A stretch of DNA of 64,000 nt from Eutreptiella sp. 'Long Island Sound 2002' (lineage: Eukaryota; Euglenozoa; Euglenophyceae; Eutreptiales; Eutreptiaceae), in the NCBI GenBank assembly GCA_964036045.1, contig OZ038380.1:70230186-70294185 (forward strand). Direction: 5' to 3'. Position 1 is the stretch's first letter. Each line of letters begins with the position of its first letter. Below the pieces are notes generated by a model. The model saw only the letters and a list, made by a program, of their open reading frames with translations, made no database searches and was not told the origin of the DNA. Positions 10,262 through 20,763 of the stretch are shown here, piece by piece. Both the position numbers and the translations under genes were made by a program.

Positions 10262-13056
10262 TTGCGGGTACTAGACGCCTTTCGGCCCCGGGGGGCCACC
10301 TGGTCGGGCCAGGTGATATCCTCCCCACCGGGTCCTAGTGGGGGGCCCTCCAAGACGCACCTCCTGCCTGGTGGCGGAGTCCCCCGGGTTCACAGAGCTC
10401 GGAGCCCCGTCCTTCCCCGGCGTCCCCGTTTCGCCACTCCCCGGTCAGTGCATCAATTTGCAGCCGTGGCTGCGGGCGCTTACCCACTGCGTCGCCCCCC
10501 TAATGCGTGGTCGCCCGGGGCGCCGGCGCCGCCGGGCCCGTGCTACTGGCTTGTCCCCAGTGGGACCCCCTTGGGCTGGCGCGGAGGCTGCCTAGCCTAG
10601 GGGTTGGGGCGTGGCGCTGTGCGCCACTACTGCCTTGGCGGGCGCAGTGCCCCGTCTGTGTGTGCGCGGCGCTCGCGGCCGGTTCGGGGGGGTTCGGGCC
10701 GGCCCCTGGCGTCGTGTCTCTTTCGTTTCCCCCTCCCTGCCCCGCGTGTTCCGCGCTGCGTGCGGCGGGCCGTCCCGTCCGGGTGTCCCTTACCCTCGCT
10801 CGCTGGTACGCCATTCCATGCGGTCTGTGCGTTCCGCGCGCTCGGTCCGGTTGCCCTTCCGGTAGTCCCCGCGTGTCCCCTTCGTGTGTGTGCGCTCGCG
10901 CTCTCGCGGTGTCCGCTCCCCCCCCTGCTGGGTGGTGTGGCGCGCGCATCTCGCGTGGTCCCGGCACTGGGCGCTGGTAGGGCCGTTCCACGTGGTCCGT
11001 GCCCCTCCGCGTGTCCTGCCCCGGTCCCTTGCTCCGTCTGGCGTGCTTGGGGGGGGGCGGTCCGGTCCCGGTTCCCCCCTACTTGGCTTGGGGTTGTGGG
11101 GGCGGCGGCAGGGCGTCCCCGGGGGGGTGCCTTCGACCGTTGCGTGGGGCATCTGGGGTCTTGCGCTCCTCCTCCCCCGACTGCCCGTCCACTGGGTGGG
11201 CTGTCGGGGTCCGCGTTGTGGGCGCGGGCTTGCGGGCGTGGGGGCCCTGCTCTGTCCCTGTGGGGGCTGCGCGCCGCGGGGCGGGTCCATGGCGTTCTTT
11301 TGCTGGGGGGCGGGCCTGGGGGGGGGGGGGTGCGCCGTTTCCTCCGGCTGTGCGGCCGGGGCGGGGCCTGTTGGGCGGGGGGTCGCTCTGCCTCTTGCCG
11401 TCCCTCTGCCTTCCCTGGGCAGGCAACAGAGCGGGCGTCACTGGCGTTGTGCTGTCCATGGGGGGCGTGGCCCCCCATACCACTCCGGTTCGTGCTCACC
11501 CGGCCTCTCCGGGTACGATCTGTGCGGCGTCCTGGTGCGCAGGCGTGGGCCCGCTTGTTCTTCGCGGCCCCCATGTGAGCCGGCGGCTGGGGCGGGGGGG
11601 CGGGTCACACTCCGGCTCCCCTCTCGGGCGGGGGGGGGCCATCCCCCCTGCCTCGGGGGGTGGGGGCCGGGGCCCCCGCGGCTGGCGGGCTGGTGAAGGG
11701 GCGGGGGGGGGGGGGGTGTCGCGCCGCGGCCTCCCTGCTCTCGTTCCGGGCGGCGGTCTGCGGTACTCCTTTCTGGCCCTCTCCGTGTCGCCGGCGCGCT
11801 CCCTTCCGGCGCGCGCGTGCGGTCGGGGCTGAAGTGCCGCCCCGGGGTGGGGGGGGGTGAGGGGCGGCCCGTGGACCGCTCCCCCGGGGGCCCCAGCTGA
11901 CCTGAACCCCCCCTCTGTCACCTCGGAGTGGGCTGTGGTTACGGGAGGGTGATGTGGGGCGCGGCCTCCTTCCTGTTCCGTGGTGCGCGCTGCTCCGGCA
12001 CGCCGGTGTGGGTTCGCGGGAGCAGGTCCAGCCGCCGTTGCCCTTACCGCGTCGCCGTTCCTCCTGAGGGGGGGGGGGCGCCCCCCCGGCCCTGGGCGGG
12101 CGGAGGGCCGCGCCTGTGGCTCCCCAGCTGAGGTGGGTGCGGGGGGGGGGGGAGGGGGGGCCGCCCCCCCGCCCGCTCTCGGGCCTGTGTGGGAGGGGGG
12201 GGGGGAGTGGGGGGGGCCCTTTGGCCCCCTGGCGATGCCTCCTGTCGGCCGGGGGGGGGGGGGCGGCATGGCAGTCCTGGCCCCGGGGGCCAGCCATCGG
12301 CCGGGGGGTCGCGCCCTTCCCCCGCCCCCCTCTACCGAGAGCCGGATTCTCGCGCAGGCCCTCGCCGGGGCCCCTCATCCCCCGGCCGTTGTCGCGCGGC
12401 GCTGGCCGGCCGGGGGTGGCCGTGAGGGTTAGCGGTCAGTGGTTAGCGGGCTGCAGGGCAGCAGGTTCCCCCCCGCGCTCGTTGTCTCCGCCCTCCCTCC
12501 CGCGGGAGGTGGCATGCTCTCATGCGTTGTGCCGTACCGTGGGGCCTGCGCGGGCTCGGGGCCTGGGTGGCGGTGCTACTGCCCGCGTAAACGGGGGGGC
12601 CCAGAGGGGACATTACCCGAGTGACCGCTCCGTTTCTGAGAGGGAGGGGGGGGGGGGAGTGGGGGGGGGCCTCTGGTCCCCTGGCGCCGCCCTCTGACGG
12701 CCGAGGGGGGGGCGGCATGGCGGTCCCGGCCCCAGGGGCCAGCCATCGGCTGGGGGGTCGCACCCTTCCCCCAACCCCCTCTACCTAGAGCCGGACCCTC
12801 GTGCAGGCCCTCGCTGGGGCCCCTTGTCCCCCCCGCCGTCGTCGCGCGGTGCTGGCCAGCTGGGGGCGGCCGTGAGGGTTAGCGGTCAGCGGTTAGCGGG
12901 CTGCGGGGCTGTAGGATCCCCCCCGCGCTCGTTGTCTCTGCCCTCCCTCCCGCGGGAGGTGGCGCGCGCTCCTTCGTCACGCCGTACCGTGGAGGGGGCG
13001 TGGGTCGGGGGGCCCAGCCCCCCCCCCCAACTCTCCCGTACCCGCCGTCTGAGCCT
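10262..13056 (-). other. Very GC-rich 3' region of LINE-B
   Basis: The sequence is dominated by G and C homopolymers and is stop-poor in nearly every frame on both strands. Overlapping frames of 150-320 codons exist in several frames at once and none shows a domain, so I do not call genes. It is probably the long 3' untranslated region of LINE-B. A roughly 440-bp unit is tandemly duplicated near its right end. Confidence 0.55.
12218..13000. repeat. Tandem duplication of a ~440-bp unit in LINE-B 3' region
   Basis: 12218-12550 and 12665-13000 share a long ordered series of blocks, including GGCCAGCCATCGGC, GGTTAGCGGTCAG, GCGCTCGTTGTCTC and CCGCGGGAGGTGGC. They differ at scattered bases and in G-run length. 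The spacing is about 440-450 bp. Confidence 0.75.
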
Positions 13057-15231
13057 TCACCTGCGCCGCCGCTTGTGTGGGGGCTGTGGCTGCGGCGGCG
13101 GCGGGTTGTGCCGGCGGTAGCGCCAGTGGGCGAGGGCGCTGCGCAAAGCCCGGGGGAGCCAGTTGTTGGCGTCCGCATCCGTGATGCGGAGCACCGCTCC
13201 CCCTTCCAGGAAGGCCGGCCAGGTCGGCTCCCTGTTGGGCCACGCCGCCCGGATCACTGACCTGGGGACCCTCTCATGGTCCTCCGGGGCTGCCCTGCCC
13301 CCCGGGGGTACCTCTCGGTTTCCTCCGTCCCTCCGGAGGAGCACAGCATCGAAGGGCCGGTTCCTCGACCTCCTGGAGGTCCCCTGGTTGGCCCAGCACA
13401 ACCACCCGTACACCTCCCCCACCAGGGGGAGGGTCTCCTCCCCCAGAGGGTCCGGGACCGCGCCCCAGTCCCGGTCCCATGGCCGGCCCTCCTCCGCCCC
13501 CCGTGCCGGCCCCCCTCGCTGCCCCTGCGCCTGCGGCGCCGCTGCCGCGCCCCGTCCCCCCTCCGCCGAGACCATCCGCGCCTGCTCCGCCCTCGGCGCG
13601 GGGGGGGCTTGATGGTGCTGGTGTCGTGGGGGTTGTGGGGGGACGAGCTGGCCGGCTTCAGGGTCGATGTTGTAGAGGTGGTGGTGGTGGTGGTGGTGGT
13701 GGTGGTGGGTGTGGTGTGCCGGCATCTGTTGGATGCCGGGGGGGATGCACCTCACCGGCTGCACGTCCGGCTGCGGGGGCGCCCCGCCCTCTGCCCCCCT
13801 CCCTTCGTCCCGTCCTCCCCCCTGGGCTCCCATGCCCCGTCCCGCCTGTCCCTTGGGGCCCGCGGCGCCCTTGCCCTTGCCCTTGGGCCCCTTTCCAGCC
13901 CCCTGCCCGTGTCGCGGGTCCCGCCTCCCGTCCCCCACCCCCTGGCCCGCTCGCTCTCCCACCTCCCCTCGCCCTGCCCCCTGCACCTGGGCTCCCTACC
14001 CGCGCCCCTGCGCGCCCTTCCCGTGCCCTGGCCCCTTCCCGGCCCCCTGCCCCGAGTCGCGCCGTCCGCTGCCTGCGCTCTGCTCCCCCCCGCTGCTGCG
14101 CCCTACCTGGACCACTCGCCGGGCGTCCCGCTGCCTCTGTAGCTGCGGCAGCGTGACGCCCGGCGGCGAGCGCTCGCGCGTCGGGGGGCGGACGTGCCGC
14201 TCCCGCCCCGGGGGGAAGGGCTTGGGGGGGAACGGCTTGGGGGGGCTGGTGTGGGTGTGGGTGGGGTTGGCATGGGCGCGGTACTTCGCGCTCTCCCTGC
14301 CCACTGCTGCTGCTGCGGCGGCCGCCAGCGAGGCGTCCGCGGCCCGTGCGGGGTTCTTCCCCCGCTTGCGCGGCGTGCTGGGGGCCGCGGCGTGGTCGGC
14401 CGAGGCGGTGTCGCGGCCCGCCGGGGTCGCGGCCGCAGCCCCTCGCGCGCCCTCCTCGCTCTCCTTCGCTGCCGTGGCGGCCGCCGTCGAGGCGCCCGTG
14501 GCTCGTGCGGGGTCCGCCCCCCGCTTTCGCGGCGTGCTGGGGGCCGCGGTCGCAACCCCTCTCACGCCCTCCTCGTTCTCCTCTGCTGCCGCGGCGGCCG
14601 CTGGCGAGGCGCCCGCGGCCCGTGCGGGGTCCGTCCCCCGCGTTCGCGGCGCGCTGGAGGTCGCGGCGCGGCCGGCCGAGGTGGTGTCGCGGCCCGCCGG
14701 GGTCGCGGCCGCAGCCCCTCGCGCGCCCTCCCCGCTCTCCTTCACTGCCGTGGCGGCCGCCGACGAGGCGCCCGTGGCCCGTGCGGGGTCCTTGCTCTCC
14801 TCTGCGGCTGCGGCAGCCCTCGGCGATGCGCCCGGTTCCTGCGCCGGGGCTGCCCCCCGTGTCGGCGGCGTGCCGGGGGCCGCGGTCGGGGCCGCGCCGT
14901 GGCTCGCTGCGGTCTCCGCTTCCTGCGCGTCCGGGCGGGGCGGGGCGGCGGGGCTGGCTGCTTGGGCGGCGGGGGCGGCCGTCTCGGCTGGCCCGGGCTC
15001 CCGGGCCGGCGGCGGCGGCCCGACCAGCACCGCCGCCTCCGTCAGCCTCCGCTCCTCGCGCTCCGCGAGGGTCTCCCCCGTCCACTCCGGGGAGGAGACG
15101 GGGGAGCGGGAGCGGAACCGGCGGTGGTGGCGGTCGTCCCGCTGGGGGGACCCATCGGAGTCTGCCATCACTGTTACCCTGGTAGGCATGCGTGGTGGCA
15201 GGCGCGCCCTTCCCACTACCTCCTGGTGCAT
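13057..15231 (-). pseudogene. LINE-B ORF: Ala-rich repeat protein with polyhistidine tract
   Basis: One minus-strand frame runs from 15231 to 13057, broken only by a TAG about ten bases before 13986. The start is uncertain; MADSDGSPQRDDRHHRRF is a plausible ATG. N-terminal SR/RS-like residues are followed by about four Ala-rich repeats containing TPRKRG and ARATGAS elements, a Pro-rich stretch, a Gly/Lys basic stretch after the stop, ten consecutive His, and a folded-looking C-terminus (DRDWGAVPDPLGEETLPLVG to HKRRRR). I recognise no family. Nucleic-acid binding, as in LINE ORF1 proteins, would fit the basic ends but is inference. Confidence 0.45.
13678..13709 (-). repeat. (GTG)n microsatellite encoding ten histidines
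   Basis: Uninterrupted GTG triplets on the plus strand read CAC on the minus strand. In the frame of the surrounding LINE-B ORF they give ten His in a row, preceded by HTH. Confidence 0.8.
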
Positions 15232-15232
15232 C

Positions 15233-15800
15233 AGTGCCGTGCCGTGGGCAGTGCCGTGTGGGGCTCTGCGGGGGGGAGGGGGGGAGGGGGTGGGGGGCCG
15301 GCTGTGGCGTCAGCCCTGCACGGCCGGGGGCCTGCGGCCATCCACCGGCATTGGGAGGGGAGGCGGGGGAGCCACGCGGCCCACGCGTCGCGCCACAGCT
15401 CCCAGTCTGGGGCGGGTCCCAGGGCCCTGGGCCCCCGGGGGTTGTCGAGCGGTGTCGGGGGCAGCCGCACCAGGTGGACCCCCGTAACGGCGGTGACCTC
15501 CTGTGTTCGCAGGAAGGTGTGTACTCCGTCCCGCGCCGCGGGCGCCGGGAGGGGGGGGCGGGGTACGGGTGTTGCCCCATAGAGGTGGGTGGGGGTGATC
15601 CCCAGGATCCGCCCCGGGTCCCCGCGGGTCGCGACGACGAGGAGGAGCAGGGGGGTGCCAGGGCACTCCTGCCAGAGGACCTGCCCCCTGTGGTGGGCAC
15701 CCCTGATCCTGGAGAGGGGGGGGGACAGGTCTGGGTTGGCCCAGCCGCGGGGCGCGTGCGTCGCCGGCGGGAGGGCGGGGCACCAAGTGGGCTCAAATGC
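15233..15800 (-). CDS. LINE-B ORF segment of unknown function
   Basis: This minus-strand frame reads PTWCPALPPATHAPRGWANP near its start, then GRILGITPTHLYGATPVP and VTAVTGVHLVRLPPTP, and ends in a Pro-rich tail overlapping the start of the next ORF. It looks folded in its first 130 residues. The THLYGATP and HLVRLPP stretches weakly resemble NMYLGTVP and ALGPPPP in the ORF at 58395-60090, which suggests a shared LINE protein. It is probably the continuation of the frame ending near 16430, with an AT-rich block between them. No family is recognised. Confidence 0.4.
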
Positions 15801-16430
15801 ATACAATACCAACCCAAGCCCCAAACATGTGTGTGGACGGTGATAGGTGATCAAAACCCTACCTATGAACCATATGGATATTGGGCCCCATGGTGCATGA
15901 GAAAGGGATGAATAGCCTAGAATAAAGGCAGAACATCGCGTGTCATGTAGGCTTCTACCAATGGTGATGACAATTTGTTCATATATCACCTCTATACCAT
16001 CTCTTCCAGCCCTGTAAGGCCCTCTACATGGCCTCCATAGAGCCTAAAACCATGAAAAAGAGTGGTTTTTGGTTAGAAAAGTGTGAATTTCTCAAAATCT
16101 GTGCCTGCCAATCTGGATTTTTTTAGGTCAGCAGCAAGGTATTGATCTCGGGGACACGCTCATGCCTTTACTTTGCTTCCAACTGCGAAAAAAAGTGGAC
16201 TTTTTGGCGATTTTCTATTGCGCACGGCGGTCGGGAATCTGAAACTCGCGTACGCGGCAGTTGTTGACAGTTGATCTGCGGCTCCAGCTCCAGCGACAGC
16301 ATAATTTTGTTAAAAATTTGAGAAAACACAAAAACAACAGTACTACTGTGTACAGTTTGATATCGCCCTTCTGAAAATGCATGACTTGGAATTTTGGGAA
16401 AACAGAGCTGCTAAAATCATAGGTGTGGGG
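15801..16430. other. AT-rich block interrupting LINE-B ORFs
   Basis: Composition drops abruptly between GC-rich coding stretches. The left edge lies near GGCACCAAGTGGG and the right edge near AATCATAGGTGTGGGG. The upstream frame is open up to YEAFPTP and the downstream frame opens at about PTWCPALPP, so it probably is an insertion or an intron. I could not find convincing inverted repeats, a clear target-site duplication or conclusive splice sites. Confidence 0.5.
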
Positions 16431-17092
16431 AACGCCTCGTAGACGACGGCGTACGGGGGGGTGGGCCTGGTCCCGTCGTACACCGGGTTGGTCGGCCGGG
16501 GGCGGGCGGACGCCTCGTCCGCGCCTTCCACGAACACCGTGACCTCGCCCACCTCCAGGTCCTCGTCCGGCGGGTGTAGAAGGTGGCACGCCGCATCCAG
16601 CTCGGACACTCCTCCCGGGTACGTGGCCCGCGCCTGGTTCAGGTACGGGGCCGCGTCCCCGGGGTAGCGCGTCCTGAGGGCGTGCAGCAGGGCTGGGGCG
16701 CTACTGCGGAGGGACATGGCAGACCCTGCTCCCGTCAGCCGCAGAGTGTCCCCCATGGACAGGGGCCGGCCCGACCGATTGGACTCGCGCCACTCCATCC
16801 AGTGCCCGTAGAGGGCCGCCTCCGGGCTGATGAGCCCCGGCCGGACGGCGTTCACGATCCGGTGCATTGCCGGGAGCAGCGTAGGGGCCCCCGCTCCGTT
16901 CAGGGCGCGGACGGCCGGGAGGGCGGTCTCGTTGAGGAAAGCCCTCGCACTGCCCTCCAGGTCACACCGTGCGGCAGCGTGCGCTTCGTGTGCCTCCGCC
17001 ACCGCGTCCGCCACCAGGCCCCGGACAGCCGCCTCCTGCGCTCTGCGGCGGGCCCTGGTGTGCCCCGGCCCATCCCCCCGTCGGCATGGCAT
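16431..17092 (-). CDS. LINE-B ORF downstream of pol, unknown function
   Basis: It begins MPCRRGDGPGHTRARRR about 40 bp after the stop of the pol ORF. It is rich in Ala and Arg, with helical-looking segments (VRGLVADAVAEAHEAHAAAR) and motifs such as GHWMEWRESNRSGRPL. About 220 codons are open before the AT-rich block. No family is recognised. The short gap to pol suggests translation from the same element transcript, perhaps by reinitiation. Because codon composition matches pol, I think it is a genuine element ORF. Confidence 0.45.
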
Positions 17093-17131
17093 GGTGCTGC
17101 GGGCTCTGCAAAGGGCGGCGGCGGGTGGGGG

Positions 17132-20100
17132 TTAGGGGGCGAACACGTGCGACAGGTGCGCAATGGATGTGGGGTCCCGCAGGTGCACGTGGATCCACAG
17201 AAGGGCAGCGCCCGCGGGTCCCGCTTGTTCGTGCGAGGGGGTGTGTGCCCCCTCGATGCGCCGGCGCAGGGCCTCCTCCTCTGTGCGCCTGCGCGGGCCT
17301 GCGGGAGGTTCGGGCCAGGGGCACGCGGCTACCTGGGCGCACCGCGCGCACCTGTTGGCGCCTGTCGACGCTGCGGAGGACACCGTGTCACACTCTCCGC
17401 AGAGCCGGCAGGTGTGTGGGAGGTGGGAGGGCGGCGACCAAGGGTCGAGATGGCGGAGCCAGAGGTCGTCCCACCTCTCCAGCAGGCGGGCGCGGACGCG
17501 GCGCCGGTAGTCCTTGCCAAGCGTCTTCCGCTGGACCCCCTGCCACGTGTCGTCAGGGGGGATCCCGTGGTCGTGGAAGGCGGCGATGAGGTCGTCCCAC
17601 GCCGGGCGGGGGTGCCCCTGGGGGGGGCTCGCCATGTACACGTGGCGCCCGGTGAGGTCGGGCGTCAGCGCATCCCATTGGCACCCGTTCGTGGTGTCTC
17701 CGTGGAGGAGGGCCAGCAGGGTGCCGTCCGCGACTGCCTCCCACCCCATTCGCAGCCCTTCGCAGCCGTCTAGCTCCTGGCGCAGCGCGGCTGCAATGCC
17801 GGTGGGGAGCATGAGGAGCAAGGGCGTCTGGGTGTCGCTCAGCCGGGACAGGGCGTCGTCGTATACCGGCCCCCCAGCTTTGAAGTGCGCCACGGTGAGT
17901 TGGGTGGCCCCGTCCTCTGGGGGGTGCCACCGGACGGTGGCCGCAGCGTGTCCCCACGTGCGTATCTCCGTAGCCCGGAGCACGTTGGCGGCGTGAAGGA
18001 CGACGCGGGGCGGGGCTGGTGTCCTGACGAGTGAGGACACGTCCCCAGTCCATCCCGTTTGCGGCCTCGGGGCCGCCTGCAGCCATTCCCCCGTCGCCGC
18101 GTCCCACGGGCGGTCAGGCCCCGCCCCGCGGATCATGGTGGGTCTCGGCCGGGTGTCCGGCCCCCACCACCGGAGCGGGATGGCGGCGTATCGTTGCGCA
18201 GGGGTCTCCGGGGCGCGCGTGGCGGCGCACCACCGGCTCCACTCCCGCGCCCACTCCTCCCCCACGATGCGCGCCTCCCATGCGGTCATGGAGCCGCGCC
18301 CGATGATCCACGGTGGGAAGAGGGTGTCTTGTAGGTGCCCCGAGAACCCCCCCGGCAGGTCCTGGTACGGGTGGGGGCTCTCTTGGGGCGGGCACTCCAG
18401 AGTGCCATTCACAACACGGAGGGAGGCTACGAAGCCCTTGTCAGGGCGCGGGGGAGGGGGAGGGTGGTCGCCCTCCGCCGCAGTGAGCCACCGGTGCACC
18501 CGGGCCGCCGCGCTCTGGGGCTCGCGGAGGAGTTGCTCCAGCCGGTGGTTGCGAAGCTCCCACGCGAAGTCCCCCAGCCGGAGCATGTGGTGGAGGAAAT
18601 CGTCCACCGAGGTCCCTCCCGGCGGGTCGTATCGGGTTATGGCGCGGAGCTGCGCCTCCGCGTCCACGGGCACCAGTCCGGAGCAGAACACCTCCGTCCA
18701 CGTGGCGCCTGCGGAGCGCCACGAGGCCACCCATAGGGCCTTGTCCCCAGGTGGGAGGTGGCGGGCCGCCTCGTGTACCGCCTGGCGGTAGTGGGGCCAG
18801 AGGAGCCGTGAGTGGGTGCATCCCACATGCATGTGCACCGGGGTCTCCTCCGGGCCGCCGCAGAAAGGGCACGGTTGTGGGACGATGGCGACGCCGGAGA
18901 GCCGCTCGCGGAGCCTGCGCTGCACCGGCGTGTGGCCGTCTCGGGCCCGCAGCGCCCGGCGGTTGGTGGCCGCCGCGGTGAGGTCCCGAGCGTGGACGTA
19001 GGCCGTGGCGTGGGCCGCGCCCAAAAGTGTGTGTCCCCGGTGCGTCAGTGCATGGTCCGTCTGCACCCGTTGCGCGACCTCGCCGAGCACCCGCATCGTG
19101 GGGGGCCGTAGATCGGGATGGCCGTCACGGCCGGCGACAATGAGTTGGGCGTGGCCAGGGTCCGGGGGCGTGTTCTGCAGGACGGTGTCCTGGGACGCCA
19201 CCCAGTCAGCCTTGTGCAGTAGGGCGTCACTGTGGTGCGAGGTGGCTCGGACGTACCAGAACGGGTGCCCGGCGTGTTGCCCTCGCGCGCACAGGCCGTC
19301 CCGGAGCCACCTCAGGGGCATCTGGTTGACCACCTTCGCTGCGCCCGCGGGGACCCCCGTGGTTCGTTCGCGATCTGCGTGCCGCAGGAGGTGGAGGATG
19401 ACTTTGGCGTCCACCGTGTGGACCCATGGTCTGTGGGCACCGTATTGTAAGGGGAGGGAGGCGGCCACCCCCTCCCCGTCAGGCACCGTGCCCGAGATGG
19501 CCACCGCCCACGTGCGGGTGAGGTCGGCGGCGAGAGCGACGCTGGTGGCGTGTTTGCAGGGTCCGCCCCCGGACGCGTCAGAGGAGGTGTGTCCCCAGGC
19601 CTCCGGGATCCAGTAGTATCCGGTGGGGCTGAGCCACCCCGCGTTGAGGTCGGCGGAGTGCCAGCGGACGTCGGGGTGGCTGGGGGTCAGTTGGTCCGGG
19701 CTCAGCGCCCTGGTGTCGCCTGGGCTGATCGCCAGGTGGTCGTGCAGCCGGATCTCCGCTCCGGCGACCGTGCTTGCCCAGGACCGTAGCGCCGTCACAT
19801 GTTCCTTGAGCCACGCCAGGCCCCCGCGCTGGTGCACCACCAGGTGTCCCGTGTCCTCCGGCTGGTCCTCCAGCGCGTGCACCGCCATGTGTGGGTCGTG
19901 CGGCACCCCCGTTGCCACCAGTAGGGCGGTGCCGCGGGGGAGCCCACGGGGTTCGGGCTGGCCTGCCCCCACTTGCACTATTACCCACTCGGCCCGGAGC
20001 TGCGCTTGCCCCGTCGCTTGGGTGCATTGGTCGTCCGTGGTCACCAACCACAACGGCGTCGGCGCGTGGGGCCGGGGGCGCAAGGGCTCTGGCCGCGCCA

Positions 20101-20158
20101 CGTCCGCGTTAGGCTCTTGGTGCTCGCTTTCCGCGAGTACGTCGCGGAGGATGTACAT
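17132..20158 (-). CDS. LINE-B pol C-terminal part: RNase H and CCHC zinc finger
   Basis: From the first ATG inside the element (20158) this gives 1008 residues. Around residues 190-320 an RNase H fold is visible: TSSDASGGG with the first catalytic Asp, TVDAKVILHLL, and FWYVRATSHHSDALLHKADW with the late His and Asp. At about 430 lies CPFC..H.H..C, a C-x2-C-x8-H-x4-C finger typical of LINE pol C-termini. A second Cys cluster (CRLCGEC..CARC) lies near residue 940. RT and endonuclease are missing because the copy is 5'-truncated, so the ATG may not be the native start. The 600 residues after the finger match nothing I know. Confidence 0.65.
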   Translation of the reverse strand: MYILRDVLAESEHQEPNADVARPEPLRPRPHAPTPLWLVTTDDQCTQATGQAQLRAEWVIVQVGAGQPEPRGLPRGTALLVATGVPHDPHMAVHALEDQPEDTGHLVVHQRGGLAWLKEHVTALRSWASTVAGAEIRLHDHLAISPGDTRALSPDQLTPSHPDVRWHSADLNAGWLSPTGYYWIPEAWGHTSSDASGGGPCKHATSVALAADLTRTWAVAISGTVPDGEGVAASLPLQYGAHRPWVHTVDAKVILHLLRHADRERTTGVPAGAAKVVNQMPLRWLRDGLCARGQHAGHPFWYVRATSHHSDALLHKADWVASQDTVLQNTPPDPGHAQLIVAGRDGHPDLRPPTMRVLGEVAQRVQTDHALTHRGHTLLGAAHATAYVHARDLTAAATNRRALRARDGHTPVQRRLRERLSGVAIVPQPCPFCGGPEETPVHMHVGCTHSRLLWPHYRQAVHEAARHLPPGDKALWVASWRSAGATWTEVFCSGLVPVDAEAQLRAITRYDPPGGTSVDDFLHHMLRLGDFAWELRNHRLEQLLREPQSAAARVHRWLTAAEGDHPPPPPRPDKGFVASLRVVNGTLECPPQESPHPYQDLPGGFSGHLQDTLFPPWIIGRGSMTAWEARIVGEEWAREWSRWCAATRAPETPAQRYAAIPLRWWGPDTRPRPTMIRGAGPDRPWDAATGEWLQAAPRPQTGWTGDVSSLVRTPAPPRVVLHAANVLRATEIRTWGHAAATVRWHPPEDGATQLTVAHFKAGGPVYDDALSRLSDTQTPLLLMLPTGIAAALRQELDGCEGLRMGWEAVADGTLLALLHGDTTNGCQWDALTPDLTGRHVYMASPPQGHPRPAWDDLIAAFHDHGIPPDDTWQGVQRKTLGKDYRRRVRARLLERWDDLWLRHLDPWSPPSHLPHTCRLCGECDTVSSAASTGANRCARCAQVAACPWPEPPAGPRRRTEEEALRRRIEGAHTPSHEQAGPAGAALLWIHVHLRDPTSIAHLSHVFAP

Positions 20159-20173
20159 GACGGCTACTGGCGG

Positions 20174-20190
20174 GCGTGACACCATAATCA
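20174..20190. repeat. Target-site duplication, right copy, of LINE-B
   Basis: GCGTGACACCATAATCA pairs with 10222-10238, differing at one base. Host sequence continues as ATGCTCCGCAAA, exactly as in the uninterrupted copy near 26342. Confidence 0.85.
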
Positions 20191-20763
20191 ATGCTCCGCA
20201 AAAACCATTCGGTACCCAGTTGTTTTGGCATATAGCCTCCAGTGTTTCCGAAAAGAGTTGCAAAGAAAGGCTTCGAAATGGCTACAAAGCCAGTGTTTGT
20301 GCCATTTGATTGGTGATGTTGCACTATCATTCATCTTGGCATGAACAATGGGACCTATAAAGTCCCTTGGTGTATGCAACAACAACATTGGAGAAATGGT
20401 TTCCGCTGAACGTAGTATGTTGTGTAAGCGTGTTCCGTGTTTGTTTGATTTTTTCGCATATTCACCCATGGCGCGAGCCATGTGGCCATTTTTACGCCTT
20501 TTTGCCGTTGTACCTTGCACACCACTAAATCGACTAAGGGATTCTTTGTAGAGCGTGACAATATCATCAATGCTTGCTAAAAAGCATTCCGTACCCAGTT
20601 GGTTAGGCATATAGCCTCTAGTGTTCTCGAAACAAGTTGCAAAAAAAGGCTTCAAAATGGCTACAAAGCGCGATTTCGTGATATTTGATTGGATACTTTG
20701 CACTATCTTTCATCTTGGCATGAGCAATCAGACCTATAAAGTCCTTTGGTGTCTGCAGTCAAC
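20191..20763 (+). promoter_or_regulatory. Promoter-like tandem units upstream of the 80-codon ORF
   Basis: The units interrupted at 10238 resume here and repeat once more. Each ends in a GACCTATAAAGTCC-type box: TATAAA near 20354 and again at 20735-20740. The last is 24 nt before the ATG at 20764. The unit upstream of LINE-B has CTATAAG in the same position. A TATA-like box directly ahead of an ORF, with the same layout in the second copy (26505-26510), supports a promoter reading. Transcription itself cannot be seen from sequence. Confidence 0.45.

Larger units (their letters stand above)
10239..20173 (-). mobile_element. LINE-B: 9.9-kb GC-rich non-LTR retrotransposon, 5'-truncated
   Basis: Bounded by a 17-bp duplication, it reads on the minus strand. 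It starts with a pol C-terminal ORF containing RNase H and a CCHC finger, continues with two or three more ORFs, has a very GC-rich 3' region, and ends in a TCAAACC heptamer tail (10239-10261). No endonuclease or RT is present, consistent with 5' truncation. An AT-rich block at about 15.80-16.43 kb interrupts the middle ORF. ORFs downstream of pol are unusual for LINEs, which generally end with the pol ORF. Confidence 0.75.

Noticed and set aside
10500-13050. Many ORFs of 150-320 codons in several frames
   Set aside because: The sequence is so GC-rich that stops are rare in every frame. No motif is visible, and a tandem duplication with indels does not preserve any one frame.
13678-13709. Polyhistidine tract as a cloning-vector tag
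   Set aside because: It is a pure CAC run in the middle of an element ORF, with no vector sequence around it, so it is a natural microsatellite.
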